This document shows, in pieces, positions 53,151 through 64,000 of a stretch of DNA of 64,000 bases. The notes below the pieces were generated by a model. The model saw nothing but the letters and a program-made list of their open reading frames with translations, was not told where the DNA came from and searched no databases. Source of the stretch: JBAYSY01 sp041675885 (GTDB taxonomy: Bacteria > Pseudomonadota > Alphaproteobacteria > Rhodobacterales > Rhodobacteraceae). The DNA lies in the NCBI GenBank assembly GCA_041675885.1, contig JBAYSY010000006.1, forward strand, positions 1 to 64,000. Direction: 5' to 3'. The position numbers and the translations under genes are program-made. How positions within the stretch are numbered: position 1 is the first letter of the stretch; each line of letters starts with the position of its first letter.

Positions 53151-53405
53151 ATGAAAACCCTCTCCTCCACCATCCTCCGCCAGAACCTCTCCGCCGTGAT
53201 GGACCGGGTGAACGACGACCACGAGCCGGTCATCGTCACCCGCGCCAAGGGTAAGCCCGTGGTCATGGTCTCGCTGGAGGACTGGGCCTCGATGGATGAG
53301 ACCACCTATCTGCTGTCCAGCCCGAAGAACGCAGCCCGGTTGCGCGCGGCGATCAAGGGGCTGAACGAGGGCAGGGGTGTCGTCCGTGACTTGATCGAAG
53401 AATGA
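53151..53405 (+). CDS. YefM/Phd-family antitoxin
   Basis: 84 residues from the ATG at 53151 (an ATG at 53142 is also in frame). Phd/YefM fold: STILRQNLSAVMDRVNDDHE, then PVIVTRAKGKPVVMVSLEDW, and a C-terminal toxin-binding tail (ETTYLLSSPKNAARLRAAIK). It should neutralise the YoeB toxin encoded next and repress its own operon. Overlaps yoeB by four bases. Confidence 0.93.
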   Translation: MKTLSSTILRQNLSAVMDRVNDDHEPVIVTRAKGKPVVMVSLEDWASMDETTYLLSSPKNAARLRAAIKGLNEGRGVVRDLIEE

Positions 53406-53656
53406 ATCTAACATTCTTTCCAGACGCTTGGGACGATTACCAGTATTGGCTCGCAACTGACAAGGCGATGGTCCGCAAGATCAACGGGCTCATCAAGGAA
53501 TGCCTGCGCCACCCGTTCGAGGGCACCGGAAAGCCTGAGCCGTTGAAGGGCGACCTTTCCGGCTTCTGGTCGCGCCGGATAGACCGCGAACACCGGCTGG
53601 TCTATCGCGCGACGGCGACGGCAATCGAGATCGCCCAGTGCCGCTATCACTATTGA
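53402..53656 (+). CDS. yoeB: YoeB/Txe-family ribosome-dependent mRNA interferase toxin
   Basis: 84 residues, exactly the family length. Conserved parts: FPDAWDDYQYWLATDKAMV, LIKECLRHPFEGTGKPEPLK (catalytic Glu), FWSRRIDREHRLVYR (catalytic Arg) and the C-terminal RYHY with catalytic His and Tyr. All key residues are present, so it should be active. Start overlaps the antitoxin stop (ATGA). Confidence 0.95.
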   Translation: MNLTFFPDAWDDYQYWLATDKAMVRKINGLIKECLRHPFEGTGKPEPLKGDLSGFWSRRIDREHRLVYRATATAIEIAQCRYHY

Positions 53657-53723
53657 GGCGCTACACCGCCGTCACATCCGCCTGCGCGAAATCGCCACCG
53701 ACATAGCGACCGCAGGGTGCGCC

Positions 53724-54782
53724 TCACCCCTCGCGCACCGTGGCGATCATCAGGGCCACGTTCTCGGGGTCGGCCTCGGGGGTGATGCCGTGGCCGAGGT
53801 TGAAGATATGCGGCCCGCCCGAGAAGGTGCGGACGATGCGGCGGGTGGACTCGATCAGTGCCGGGCCGCCGGTCACCAGATGCTGCGGCGCGAGATTGCC
53901 CTGCACGCAGCCGTCGGGCTGGACATGCGCCGCCGCCCATTCCGCCGACACGCCGTTGTCGAGCGCGACGCAATCCGCCCCGGTCGCAGCGTGGAAGCCC
54001 GCGTAGCGCGGCCCGGCCTCGCGCGGGAAGGCGATCACCGGGATGCCGGGGTGGCGGGCCTTCAGCGCGGCGATGATCCGCGCGGCGGGCTTGAGCGCGA
54101 AATCGTCGAAATCCTGCCCCTTGAGCGAGCCTGCCCAGGAGTCGAACAGCTTGACCACCTCGGCCCCGGCCTCGATCTGGGCGGAAAGGTAGTCGATCGT
54201 CGCCTCGGCGATCAGGTCGATCAGCGCCACGAAAGCCGCCCGGTCCTCGGCCTTGAAGGCATGCGCCGGGGCCTGGTCCGGGGTGCCGCGCCCGGCGATC
54301 ATGTAGGTGGCGACCGTCCAGGGCGCGCCGGCGAAGCCGATCAGCGTGACCTCGGGCGGCAGTTCGCGGGCAAGGATGCGCACGGTCTCGTAGACCGGGC
54401 CCAGCGTCTCGTGGATCGCCGAGGCGGGTTTCAGCGCCGCCACGCCGCCCGCGTCGGTGATGGTCGAAAGCCGCGGCCCCTCGCCGGTGACGAACCACAG
54501 TTCGGACCCGAGCGCCTGCGGCAGGAGCAGGATATCGGCAAACAGGATCGCCGCGTCGAAACCATAGCGGCGGATCGGTTGCAGCGTGACCTCGGCCGCG
54601 AGATCCGGCGCGTAGCACAGCGACAGGAAATCCCCGGCCCGGGCGCGGGTGGCGCGGTATTCCGGCAGGTAGCGCCCGGCCTGCCGCATCATCCATATGG
54701 GCGGGGTGGGCAGAACCTCGCCCCGCAGCGCGCGCAGAATGGTCTTGTCCGCGCCGGTTCCGCCTGTCTCGGCCTTTGTCAT
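53724..54782 (-). CDS. hemE: Uroporphyrinogen decarboxylase
   Basis: 352 residues from the ATG at 54782, preceded by GGAGGA. Converts uroporphyrinogen III to coproporphyrinogen III in heme and bacteriochlorophyll synthesis. Motifs: PPIWMMRQAGRYLPEYRA, ILFADILLLPQALG, FAGAPWTVATYMI, LFDSWAGSL and FNLGHGITPEADPENV. Complete; 67 bp from the yoeB stop, with the two genes convergent. Confidence 0.97.
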   Translation of the reverse strand: MTKAETGGTGADKTILRALRGEVLPTPPIWMMRQAGRYLPEYRATRARAGDFLSLCYAPDLAAEVTLQPIRRYGFDAAILFADILLLPQALGSELWFVTGEGPRLSTITDAGGVAALKPASAIHETLGPVYETVRILARELPPEVTLIGFAGAPWTVATYMIAGRGTPDQAPAHAFKAEDRAAFVALIDLIAEATIDYLSAQIEAGAEVVKLFDSWAGSLKGQDFDDFALKPAARIIAALKARHPGIPVIAFPREAGPRYAGFHAATGADCVALDNGVSAEWAAAHVQPDGCVQGNLAPQHLVTGGPALIESTRRIVRTFSGGPHIFNLGHGITPEADPENVALMIATVREG

Positions 54783-54886
54783 CCCGTCCTCCGTCCGCAT
54801 GATCCGGCCCCCGCTTGCCCGTCGGGGGCGGGGAATGTCAAGCGCGGCGCGGTCGCAGGGGGCGGCCGCGCGGCGCGGTGAACCTG

Positions 54887-56770
54887 TCAGGCCACGCCCG
54901 CCTTGCCTGTTTTCCCGGCCCCGGCCTCTGTCTGGGCCTCCGCCTCCGTCTCCGTCTCGGCCGACTGGCGGGCCCACATCGCGGCATAGCGGCCGCCGCG
55001 GGCCAGAAGCGCCTCGTGCCGCCCCTCCTCGATGATCCGGCCCGCCTCCAGCACCACGATCCGGTCGGCGTCGGCCACGGTGGAAAGCCGGTGGGCGATG
55101 GTGATCACGGTGCGGCCCCGGCTCATCTCGCGCAGGCTGTCCTGGATGTCGCGTTCGGTCTGGGTGTCGAGCGCCGAGGTGGCCTCGTCCAGCAGCAGTA
55201 TCGGCGGGTTCTTGAGCAGGGTCCGCGCAATCCCCACCCGCTGCTTCTCGCCGCCCGAAAGCTTGAGTCCGCGCTCGCCCACCGTGGTCTCGTAGCCTTC
55301 GGGCAGGCTCATGATGAAATCGTGGATGCGGGCGGCGCGGGCGGCGGCCTCGATCCCGGCCCGGCCGGCGTCGGGGCGGCCGTAGGCGATGTTGTAAAGG
55401 ATGGTGTCGTTGAACAGCACCGTGTCCTGCGGCACCACGCCGATCATGTCGTGCAGGCTTTGCTGGGTCACGTCGCGCACGTCCTGCCCGTCGATGCGCA
55501 GGCTGCCGCCGGTCACGTCGTAGAACCGGAACAGCAGGCGCCCGATGGTGGACTTGCCCGAGCCCGAGGGGCCGACCAGCGCCACCGTCTCGCCCGGGGC
55601 GATCTTCAGGCTGACGCCGCGCAGGATCGGCCGTTCGGGCTCATAGCCGAATTCCACGCCGTCGAATTCGACCCCGCCGCCCCCGACCTTGAGCGCGGGC
55701 GCACCGGGGCGGTCCGCGATCTCTGCCGGTTGTTCCAGCAGCGCGAACATCTCGCCCATATCGACCAGCGACTGGCGGATCTCGCGGTAGACCGTGCCGA
55801 GAAAGCCCAGCGGCAGGGTGATCTGCATCATATAGGCGTTGACCATGACGAAATCGCCCACGGTCAGGCGGCCGTCCTGCACCCCGAGCGCGGCCATGAC
55901 CATCACCGCCACCAGCCCCAGCGTGATCAGCAGCGACTGGCCGATGTTGAGCAACCCCAGCGTAAGTCCGGTCTTGACCGCCGCGCGCTCATACCCCGCC
56001 ATCGCGGCGTCGTAACGCGCGGCCTCGCGCGCCTCGGCGCCGAAATACTTGACGGTCTCGAAGTTCAGCAGGCTGTCGATGGCTTTCTGGTTGGCGTCGG
56101 TGTCCTGGTCGTTCATCTCCCTCCTGATCTGCACCCGCCATTCCGTCACCCGGAAGGTGAACATCACGTAAAGCGCGATCGTGGCCAGCACCACCAGCAT
56201 GTAGGAGGCCCCGAACACCGTGGCGAAGATCACCATGATCAGAACGAGTTCGAGGATCAGCGGCCCGACCGAGAACAGCATGAACCGCAGCAGGAAATCG
56301 ACACCCTTGACGCCGCGTTCGATCACCCGGCTGAGCCCGCCGGTGCGGCGGCTGACATGGTAGCGCATCGAGAGCCGGTGGATATGGCTGAAGGTCTCAA
56401 GCGCGAGTCGCCGCAGCGCCCGCTGGCCGACCCGCACGAAGACCGCATCGCGAAGTTCGGCGAAGGCGACCGAGAAAAGCCGCGCCATGCCGTAGGCGAC
56501 GGTCAGGCCGACCGCGCCCAGCATCAGCATCTCGGGCCCCGAGGGGGCCTCTCCCGCCAGCGCATCGACCGCCTGTTTGTAGAGGAACGGGGTGACGACG
56601 GCGAAAAGCTTGCCCGCGACCAGCGCCAGCATGGCAAACACCACCCGGCGCTTGACCCAGCCCTGACCCGCGGGCCAGAGATACGGCCCCACCCGGCGGA
56701 TCGTCCGCCACCCGCTGCCGCCCGTTCCGGCCGGAACCTGTCCGACCGGCGCCTGTCCGGTTGCCATCAC
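54887..56770 (-). CDS. Atm1-type ABC exporter (ABCB7/HMT-like)
   Basis: 627 residues: six-helix membrane domain plus ATPase domain. The membrane domain has the Atm1-class block NDQDTDANQKAIDSLLNFET followed by VKYFGAEAREAARYD. ATPase motifs: GPSGSGKST, LSGGEKQRVGIARTLL, ILLLDEATSALDT. Family members export glutathione-related sulfur or metal conjugates and serve iron-sulfur homeostasis or metal tolerance. The C-terminal tail is a Glu/Thr repeat (TETEAEAQTEAG). Precedes hemE on the same strand. Confidence 0.93.
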   Translation of the reverse strand: MMATGQAPVGQVPAGTGGSGWRTIRRVGPYLWPAGQGWVKRRVVFAMLALVAGKLFAVVTPFLYKQAVDALAGEAPSGPEMLMLGAVGLTVAYGMARLFSVAFAELRDAVFVRVGQRALRRLALETFSHIHRLSMRYHVSRRTGGLSRVIERGVKGVDFLLRFMLFSVGPLILELVLIMVIFATVFGASYMLVVLATIALYVMFTFRVTEWRVQIRREMNDQDTDANQKAIDSLLNFETVKYFGAEAREAARYDAAMAGYERAAVKTGLTLGLLNIGQSLLITLGLVAVMVMAALGVQDGRLTVGDFVMVNAYMMQITLPLGFLGTVYREIRQSLVDMGEMFALLEQPAEIADRPGAPALKVGGGGVEFDGVEFGYEPERPILRGVSLKIAPGETVALVGPSGSGKSTIGRLLFRFYDVTGGSLRIDGQDVRDVTQQSLHDMIGVVPQDTVLFNDTILYNIAYGRPDAGRAGIEAAARAARIHDFIMSLPEGYETTVGERGLKLSGGEKQRVGIARTLLKNPPILLLDEATSALDTQTERDIQDSLREMSRGRTVITIAHRLSTVADADRIVVLEAGRIIEEGRHEALLARGGRYAAMWARQSAETETEAEAQTEAGAGKTGKAGVA

Positions 56771-56908
56771 CCGCCCCCATCTGTCCGCCGGACCTACCTA
56801 TGTCCCCCGACGGCAAAGTGCCAGAGGGGTCCGGTCGCGCGCCCGGACCCGGCGACCGGCCCTTTCCGGCCGGGCAGGGGCTTTCCGCCCCCCTGCGCCT
56901 GACGGCGC

Positions 56909-56927
56909 GAATATCCCCCCGGAGGGT
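56909..56927 (-). repeat. Family C repeat, degenerate copy C3
   Basis: On the minus strand reads CCCTCCGGGGGGATATTCG, matching only the CCTCCGG...GGATATT half of the family C pattern. Located between the maeB stop and the exporter start. Confidence 0.35.
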
Positions 56928-56945
56928 CGCCTTGCCAGGGGCCGC

Positions 56946-59225
<2,280 letters not shown>

Positions 59226-59458
59226 CGTTTCCTCCCCCTGAGTTCCGCCCCGAAATTGCGGTTGTTCAACATTAAACCATCCGCCCGGTGGCGCAAGGGC
59301 GCAGCGGCGGCGCGGGTGCGGTCGGCGGGGGAAGGGCAGGGTGCCCGCCCCGGTTTTCCTGCCCGGCCCGTTCTTTTCCCGCCCTCCGGCGTTCCACGCC
59401 TTGCGGCCGGATGCGGCGCGACCTAGATTCACCCCAAGAAACGCTGACGGAGACCGCC

Positions 59459-59701
59459 ATGGCCATGGAAGCCCGGGATATCGAAAACCTGCTGCGGGAA
59501 AGTTTCCCGCAGGCACGGATCACCATCACCGACCTTGCGGGCGACGGCAATCACTACGCCGCCGAGGTGATCGACGAATCCTTCCGGGGCATGAACCGGG
59601 TACAGCAGCAGCGCGCCGTCTATGCTGCGCTGAAGGGCCGCATGGACGGCCCGGCGGGTGAACTCCATGCCCTTGCCCTCACCACCAAGGCGCCTGACTG
59701 A
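59459..59701 (+). CDS. BolA-family protein
   Basis: 80 residues from the ATG at 59459. BolA pattern: ARDIENLLRESFPQARITIT, DLAGDGNHYAAEVIDESF, RVQQQRAVYAALKGRM and ELHALALTTKAP with the conserved cluster-binding His region. It forms [2Fe-2S]-bridged complexes with monothiol glutaredoxins; the partner grxD follows 56 bp downstream. Confidence 0.94.
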   Translation: MAMEARDIENLLRESFPQARITITDLAGDGNHYAAEVIDESFRGMNRVQQQRAVYAALKGRMDGPAGELHALALTTKAPD

Positions 59702-59757
59702 AGGGGGCGCCGGTCCGACCGCCAAACAGACCGCCGAACAGACCGAAGGGAAACGCA

Positions 59758-60123
59758 ATGACCACCACAGCGCAGGACCAGATCCGCGATACCATCACCA
59801 CCCATGACGTCGTGCTGTTCATGAAGGGCACCAAGACCATGCCGCAATGCGGGTTCTCCTCGCGCGTGGCCGGGGTGCTCAACTTCATGGGGGTGGAGTT
59901 TCTCGATGTGAACGTGCTTGCCGACGAGGCCGTCCGGCAGGGAATCAAGGATTTCTCCGACTGGCCGACCATCCCGCAGCTTTACGTCAAGGGCGAGTTC
60001 GTCGGCGGCTGCGATATCGTGACCGAGATGACGCTCTCGGGCGAGCTTGACCAGTTGTTCGAGACGCAGGGCGTGGGCTACGACAAGGCGGCGGCGGACA
60101 AGATCCGCGAAGCGAACGCCTGA
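59758..60123 (+). CDS. grxD: Monothiol glutaredoxin Grx4
   Basis: 121 residues, single-domain monothiol glutaredoxin with the CGFS active site (MKGTKTMPQCGFSSRVAG), WPTIPQLYVKGEFVGGCDIV (glutathione site) and EMTLSGELDQLF. Carries and transfers [2Fe-2S] clusters with BolA. Pairing with bolA is widely conserved. Confidence 0.96.
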   Translation: MTTTAQDQIRDTITTHDVVLFMKGTKTMPQCGFSSRVAGVLNFMGVEFLDVNVLADEAVRQGIKDFSDWPTIPQLYVKGEFVGGCDIVTEMTLSGELDQLFETQGVGYDKAAADKIREANA

Positions 60124-60266
60124 TCCGCTGCATCACGTTGCGGCGGCGCGGCTTTGTCAGTCCGCCCGCCGCGGCGCGGATGCATCCGAACGCATGTCCG
60201 GTTCCGGGGCGGGGGCGTGAACCGCGACGGCGCGCTCGGGATGCGCCGATGGCGGCGGCGGCCCGG

Positions 60267-60644
60267 CTACCTGTCCGACGGGTGGTTCACCCCGTCGACC
60301 CAGCCGATCTCGCCGATCTCGCCGAGGTCGCGCGGGTTGACGCCATCGAGGATCGCCACGTTCACCCCGTATTCGTTCGGGTTCGACCGCCTGCGGTGGT
60401 GGGTGTAGATGCCGCAGGTCGCGCAGAACCAGTGCTGCGCCGTCATGCTGCCCCAGCGGTAGAGCGTCAGCCTGTCCTGCCCCTTCACCACCCGCAGCCC
60501 GTCGAGCGGCGCCGAGACCGCGGCCGCGCCCCGGCGGCGGCAGAAGGAACAGTCGCAGCGCCGGGCCGAGGCGAGGCCGTCCGCCAGCGTCACCTCGATC
60601 TCGACCGCGCCGCAATGGCAGGTGCCGCGCCGGACCTCGCTCAT
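60267..60644 (-). CDS. GFA-family (glutathione-dependent formaldehyde-activating-like) zinc protein
   Basis: 125 residues from the ATG at 60644, overlapping the rhomboid stop by four bases. Zinc-ligand cysteines: TCHCGAVEIEV, RRCDCSFCRRRG and WFCATCGIYTHH, the CENP-V/GFA pattern. Family members bind glutathione adducts in some cases; the substrate here is unknown. Confidence 0.92.
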   Translation of the reverse strand: MSEVRRGTCHCGAVEIEVTLADGLASARRCDCSFCRRRGAAAVSAPLDGLRVVKGQDRLTLYRWGSMTAQHWFCATCGIYTHHRRRSNPNEYGVNVAILDGVNPRDLGEIGEIGWVDGVNHPSDR

Positions 60645-61387
60645 CGCCGCCTCCGGACCACGGGAATGGAGGTGCGCCCGACCCGGTAGCGGGCCTCGGG
60701 GTGCGGCGGCTCGCCATGGGTGCGCCGCCACCAGCCGGTGCCGCCCCGGCGCAGCCAGAGCGGCACGGTCAGCGCCATCCCGGCGACGAAACCGCCCGCA
60801 TGGGCCCAATAGGCGACGCCGCCTTCCTCGGGGCTGACGGCCAGCCCGCCGCCGATCTGGAACAGGAACCACAGGCCCAGCATGATCCAGGCGGGCACCG
60901 GCAGGATGCGGAAGAAGATCACGATGATGATCAGCACATCGACCCGCGCCCGGGGGTAGAGCAGCAGATACCCGCCCAGCACCCCGGCGATCGCGCCGGA
61001 GGCCCCGACCATCGGCACCGGAGAGCCGGGTTCGGCCGCGACCTGAAGCGCCGCCGCCACCGCCCCGCAGGCCAGGTAGAAGGCAAGAAACCCGCGATGG
61101 CCGAAGGCTTCCTCCATGTTGTCGCCGAAAATCCACAGAAACAGCATGTTGCCCGCAAGGTGCAGCCAGCCGGCATGGACGAACATCGAGGTGAGGACCG
61201 TATGCCAGTCCTGCCCCGAGGTGATCCGGCCCGGCACCACGCCCCAGGTGTTGAAGAAGGCATGGACCGCGTAATCGCTGTCCAGAAACGGCAGGGAGCC
61301 GAGGAACACCAGGATGTTGGCGGCCATCAGCCCCCAGGTGACATAAGGCGTGCCCCCGGAAGGATTGTGATCGCGGATCGGAAACAT
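60641..61387 (-). CDS. Rhomboid-family intramembrane serine protease
   Basis: 248 residues, about six membrane segments. Catalytic serine in PMVGASGAIAGVLGGY and catalytic histidine in AYWAHAGGFVAGMAL. The loop-1 region includes GWLHLAGNMLFLWIFGDNME with the conserved H-x-x-x-N element. Cleaves membrane proteins within the bilayer; substrates unknown. Cotranscribed with the GFA gene. Confidence 0.94.
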   Translation of the reverse strand: MFPIRDHNPSGGTPYVTWGLMAANILVFLGSLPFLDSDYAVHAFFNTWGVVPGRITSGQDWHTVLTSMFVHAGWLHLAGNMLFLWIFGDNMEEAFGHRGFLAFYLACGAVAAALQVAAEPGSPVPMVGASGAIAGVLGGYLLLYPRARVDVLIIIVIFFRILPVPAWIMLGLWFLFQIGGGLAVSPEEGGVAYWAHAGGFVAGMALTVPLWLRRGGTGWWRRTHGEPPHPEARYRVGRTSIPVVRRRR

Positions 61388-61445
61388 GGCCCACGGTTTC
61401 CGATCCCTGGCCCGGCGTCAAGGGGAGTCCTGTTCCGGGCGTGGC

Positions 61446-61469
61446 GGTGCGCGTGAGCGCACCCTGCGG
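61446..61469 (+). repeat. Family B repeat, half copy B3
   Basis: GGTGCGCGTGAGCGCACCCT then GCGG: one arm of the family B element with changes in its loop. It lies between the putA stop and the rhomboid start. Confidence 0.5.
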
Positions 61470-61488
61470 CGACCCTGCGGCGCGCTCG

Positions 61489-64000
61489 TCACGCCCCCGC
61501 GCTCACCAGCAGCTGCGCGTTGCCGCCCGAGGCGGTGGTGTCGATGCAGACGTGGCGCTCGTGCAGAACATGGGCGGTGTCGGGCATCCCGGCGATCAGC
61601 GGCAGGATCGGCCCCGGACGGCGGGCAAGCGCCTGCGCCAGCGCGCGGGCGGTCCGGGCGTCGCCCCACCAGAGCACGCCGGAAAACCCCTCGATCCGGG
61701 CCAGCACCTCCGGGTCGGTCAGGTCGGGCGCCGCCAGCGCCGCCCCGCCAAGCGCCCGCACCGCATGGACCTGCGCGGCGGCGGCCTCGCCGGGGCCGAG
61801 GCACAGCAAGGGCGGGCGCGGCACCAGCGACAGCCGGTTCGATTCGCCGGTCGGTCCGGGCAGGTCGTGGGTCTTGACCGCGGTCTCCGTCGCCCGGGCC
61901 GAGGCCAGCGCCGCCGTCAGCGCGCCCGCGTCGCGCGGCGGGGCAGGGGGGGCGGATGCCTCCGCCGCCACCGGCACGGGCCGGGCGGTGAAGCGCGGCA
62001 GGTAGTCCGGCCCGCCCGCCTTGGGGCCGGTGCCGGAAAGCCCCTCGCCGCCGAAGGGCTGGCTGCCCACCACCGCGCCGATCTGGTTACGGTTGACATA
62101 GGTGTTGCCGACCCGCACCCGCTCGACGACATGCTGCACCCGGTCGTCGATCCTTGTATGCAGCCCGAAGGTCAGCCCGTAGCCGCTGGCGTTCACCGCG
62201 GCGATCACCGCGTCCAGTTCCCCGGCCCGGAAGGTGGCGAGATGCAGGACGGGGCCGAAGATCTCGCGCCCCAGATCGGCGATGCCGCCCACGCGGATCA
62301 CCGCCGGGCCGATGAAATGTCCGGTGGCGGGGCAGGGGAGTTCATGCAGCAACCGCCCCTCGGCCCGCGCGGCCGCGACATGGGCGGCGATGCCCGCCGC
62401 CGCTTCGGCATCGATCACCGGGCCCAGATCGGTGGCCAGATCCTCGGGGTCGCCGGGCGCAAGCTCGTCCATCGCGCCGAACAGCATTTCGGTCAGCGGC
62501 CCGGCGATGTCCTCCTGCACGTAGAGACAGCGCAGCGCCGAACAGCGCTGCCCGGCCGACTGGAAGGCCGAGGCGACGATATCGCGCACCGCCTGTTCCG
62601 GCAGCGCGGTCGAATCCACCACCATCGCGTTCAGCCCGCCGGTCTCGGCGATCAGCGGCGCGGCCGGATCGCAATGCGCGGCCATGGCGGAACGGATCGC
62701 CAGCGCGGTCGCGGTCGAGCCGGTGAAGGCCACGCCGCCCAGACGCGGGTCCGAGGTCAGCCACGCCCCCACCTCGCCGCCGCCCGGCAACAGTTGCAGC
62801 GCCGACAGCGGCACCCCGGCGCGGTGCAAAAGCGCGACCGCATGGGCGGCGATCAGCGAGGTCTGCCCGGCGGGTTTCGCCAGAACCGCATTCCCGGCGG
62901 CCAGCGCGGCGCCGATCTGCCCCGAAAAGATCGCCAGCGGAAAGTTCCACGGGCTGATACAGGCGAACACCCCGCAGGGGGCCGCGCCCTCCAGCGCCCC
63001 GGCGCCGTCGGCATAGTAGCGCAGGAAATCCACCGCCTCGCGCAGTTCCGCCACCGCATCGGCCAGCGTCTTGCCGGCCTCGCGCGCCAGGAGCGCGAAG
63101 ATCGGGCCGAATTCGGCCTCGTAAAGGTCGGCGGCGCGGCGCAGCACCCCGGCGCGTTCGGCCGCGGGCGCATCCCAGACGCGGGCGGCGGCAAAGGCGG
63201 TGTCCACATCGGCGGGCGAGGCATGGCGCACCACCCCCACCTTCATCTTGCCCGAAATACTCCCGCCGGAGGCTCCCCCACTCTCCGCCAGCGCGAAGGC
63301 CGGGTTGAGGACGGGCAGGGGGGCCGCGCCCTCGACCGGGCCCGCCAGCACCGGCGCGGCGGTGAATTCATGCGCCAGCCACGGCGCCCGCGCCGCCCCA
63401 ATCGCCGCCAGATCGCCGGTATCGGTCAGATCCCAGCCGCGCGAATTGCGCCGGGGCGCGAACAGTTCCGGCCCGCGCAGGATCGAGGGATTCTCGACCC
63501 CCGGCGCGGCTTCCAGCGCGGCAAAGGGGCAGGCGGCCACCGTCTCGGGCGGGACATCTTCATCGACGATCTGGTTGACGAAGCTGGAATTCGCGCCGTT
63601 TTCCAGCAGCCTGCGCACCAGATAGGCCAGCAGGTCGCGATGCGCGCCCACCGGGGCGTAGATGCGGCAGCGGGTGCCGTGGTCGGCATGGACGATCTCG
63701 TGCAGCCGTTCGCCCATGCCGTGCAGGCGCTGGAACTCGAACCGCTCCCGGTCCTGCGGCCCGGCCATGTCGAGGATCGCGGCCACGGTATGCGCGTTAT
63801 GGGTGGCGAATTGCGGATAGATGCGGTCGGTCATGCCCAGCAGCTTGCGGGCACAGGCGATATAGCTGATGTCGCTGGCCGGTTTGCGGGTGAAGACGGG
63901 AAAGCTGTCCAGCCCCAGCACCTGCGCCCGCTTGATCTCGGTGTCCCAATAGGCGCCTTTCACCAGCCGCACCATGATCCGCCGGTCGAGCCGGGTGGCC
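61489..64000 (-). CDS. putA: Bifunctional proline dehydrogenase / P5C dehydrogenase PutA, C-terminal part (5' end outside window)
   Basis: The frame is open to the window edge; the first visible residues (RRIMVRLVKGAYWDTEIKRA) belong to the proline dehydrogenase barrel. The end of that domain follows (GANSSFVNQIVDEDVPPE). The P5C dehydrogenase domain has CISPWNFPLAIFSGQIGAAL, catalytic Glu in AETGGLNAM and catalytic Cys in SAGQRCSALRCLYV. A C-terminal domain of about 170 residues marks the long PutA type. Between the two enzymes, residues GGASGGSISGKMKVGV come from an inserted family C repeat. Oxidises proline to glutamate. Confidence 0.96.
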   Translation of the reverse strand, partial: ATRLDRRIMVRLVKGAYWDTEIKRAQVLGLDSFPVFTRKPASDISYIACARKLLGMTDRIYPQFATHNAHTVAAILDMAGPQDRERFEFQRLHGMGERLHEIVHADHGTRCRIYAPVGAHRDLLAYLVRRLLENGANSSFVNQIVDEDVPPETVAACPFAALEAAPGVENPSILRGPELFAPRRNSRGWDLTDTGDLAAIGAARAPWLAHEFTAAPVLAGPVEGAAPLPVLNPAFALAESGGASGGSISGKMKVGVVRHASPADVDTAFAAARVWDAPAAERAGVLRRAADLYEAEFGPIFALLAREAGKTLADAVAELREAVDFLRYYADGAGALEGAAPCGVFACISPWNFPLAIFSGQIGAALAAGNAVLAKPAGQTSLIAAHAVALLHRAGVPLSALQLLPGGGEVGAWLTSDPRLGGVAFTGSTATALAIRSAMAAHCDPAAPLIAETGGLNAMVVDSTALPEQAVRDIVASAFQSAGQRCSALRCLYVQEDIAGPLTEMLFGAMDELAPGDPEDLATDLGPVIDAEAAAGIAAHVAAARAEGRLLHELPCPATGHFIGPAVIRVGGIADLGREIFGPVLHLATFRAGELDAVIAAVNASGYGLTFGLHTRIDDRVQHVVERVRVGNTYVNRNQIGAVVGSQPFGGEGLSGTGPKAGGPDYLPRFTARPVPVAAEASAPPAPPRDAGALTAALASARATETAVKTHDLPGPTGESNRLSLVPRPPLLCLGPGEAAAAQVHAVRALGGAALAAPDLTDPEVLARIEGFSGVLWWGDARTARALAQALARRPGPILPLIAGMPDTAHVLHERHVCIDTTASGGNAQLLVSAGA
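63241..63278 (-). repeat. Family C repeat, copy C2, inside putA
   Basis: On the minus strand reads GCCTCCGGCGGGAGTATTTC then GGGCAAGATGAAG, the same pattern as intergenic copy C1. It lies in frame in the linker before the P5C dehydrogenase domain. Confidence 0.55.

Overview
This 64 kb window is a chromosomal segment of a very GC-rich alphaproteobacterium, most likely Rhodobacterales (Rhodobacter/Paracoccaceae-like). The evidence is the gene set and order: the R. capsulatus-type nitrogen cluster dusB(nifR3)-ntrB-ntrC-ntrY-ntrX, a fused ispDF, a nadQ-nadA-nadB-nadC block, dnaG-rpoD, a Grx4/BolA pair, an Atm1-type exporter and a long PutA. Almost every gene is a housekeeping or regulatory gene. 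There is no prophage, insertion sequence or CRISPR array. One tRNA gene (Cys) is present.

Layout. 1-8 kb: end of a SulP permease, a P1-family peptidase, then on the minus strand an amino-acid decarboxylase, the NAD regulator nadQ, and nadA-nadB-nadC with two tandem palindromic operators in front of nadA. 8-12 kb: an ECF sigma/anti-sigma/metal-sensor/EF-hand group, then DUF983 and NUDIX genes. 12-15 kb: three Tad-type secreted or pilus-associated proteins. 15-25 kb: tgt, purB, small transport and YbjN proteins, adenine deaminase, cobS/cobT, a HAD phosphatase and a non-pyrrolysine MttB homologue. 25-31 kb: tRNA-Cys, moaA with a molybdate-box-like site, a lipoprotein, a sensorless hybrid kinase plus sigma-54 activator, and a TSUP permease. 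32-39.5 kb: ntrX, a frameshifted ntrY, ntrC, ntrB and dusB. 40-50.5 kb: ispDF-pgpA-pncC, valS, an Lrp regulator divergent from an ornithine-type decarboxylase, a PhoR-like kinase and dnaG. 50.5-54 kb: rpoD, then a lower-GC insert with a HEPN-like protein and a YefM/YoeB toxin-antitoxin pair. 54-64 kb: hemE, Atm1-like exporter, maeB, bolA-grxD, GFA enzyme, rhomboid protease and the C-terminal part of putA.

The most interesting signal outside the genes is a family of dispersed intergenic palindromes (here family A): about 70 bp, two adjacent hairpins, at least nine clear and three degenerate copies, plus two copies expanded to about 170 bp with a conserved core. Its first hairpin exists in two sequence versions with compensatory stem changes. 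Two further short repeat families are present: family B brackets ntrY-ntrX, and family C has one copy inside the putA reading frame. Other points to check are the one-base frameshift in ntrY, the absence of GAFTGA in NtrC and NtrX, and the HEPN/toxin-antitoxin insert starting exactly at the rpoD stop codon.
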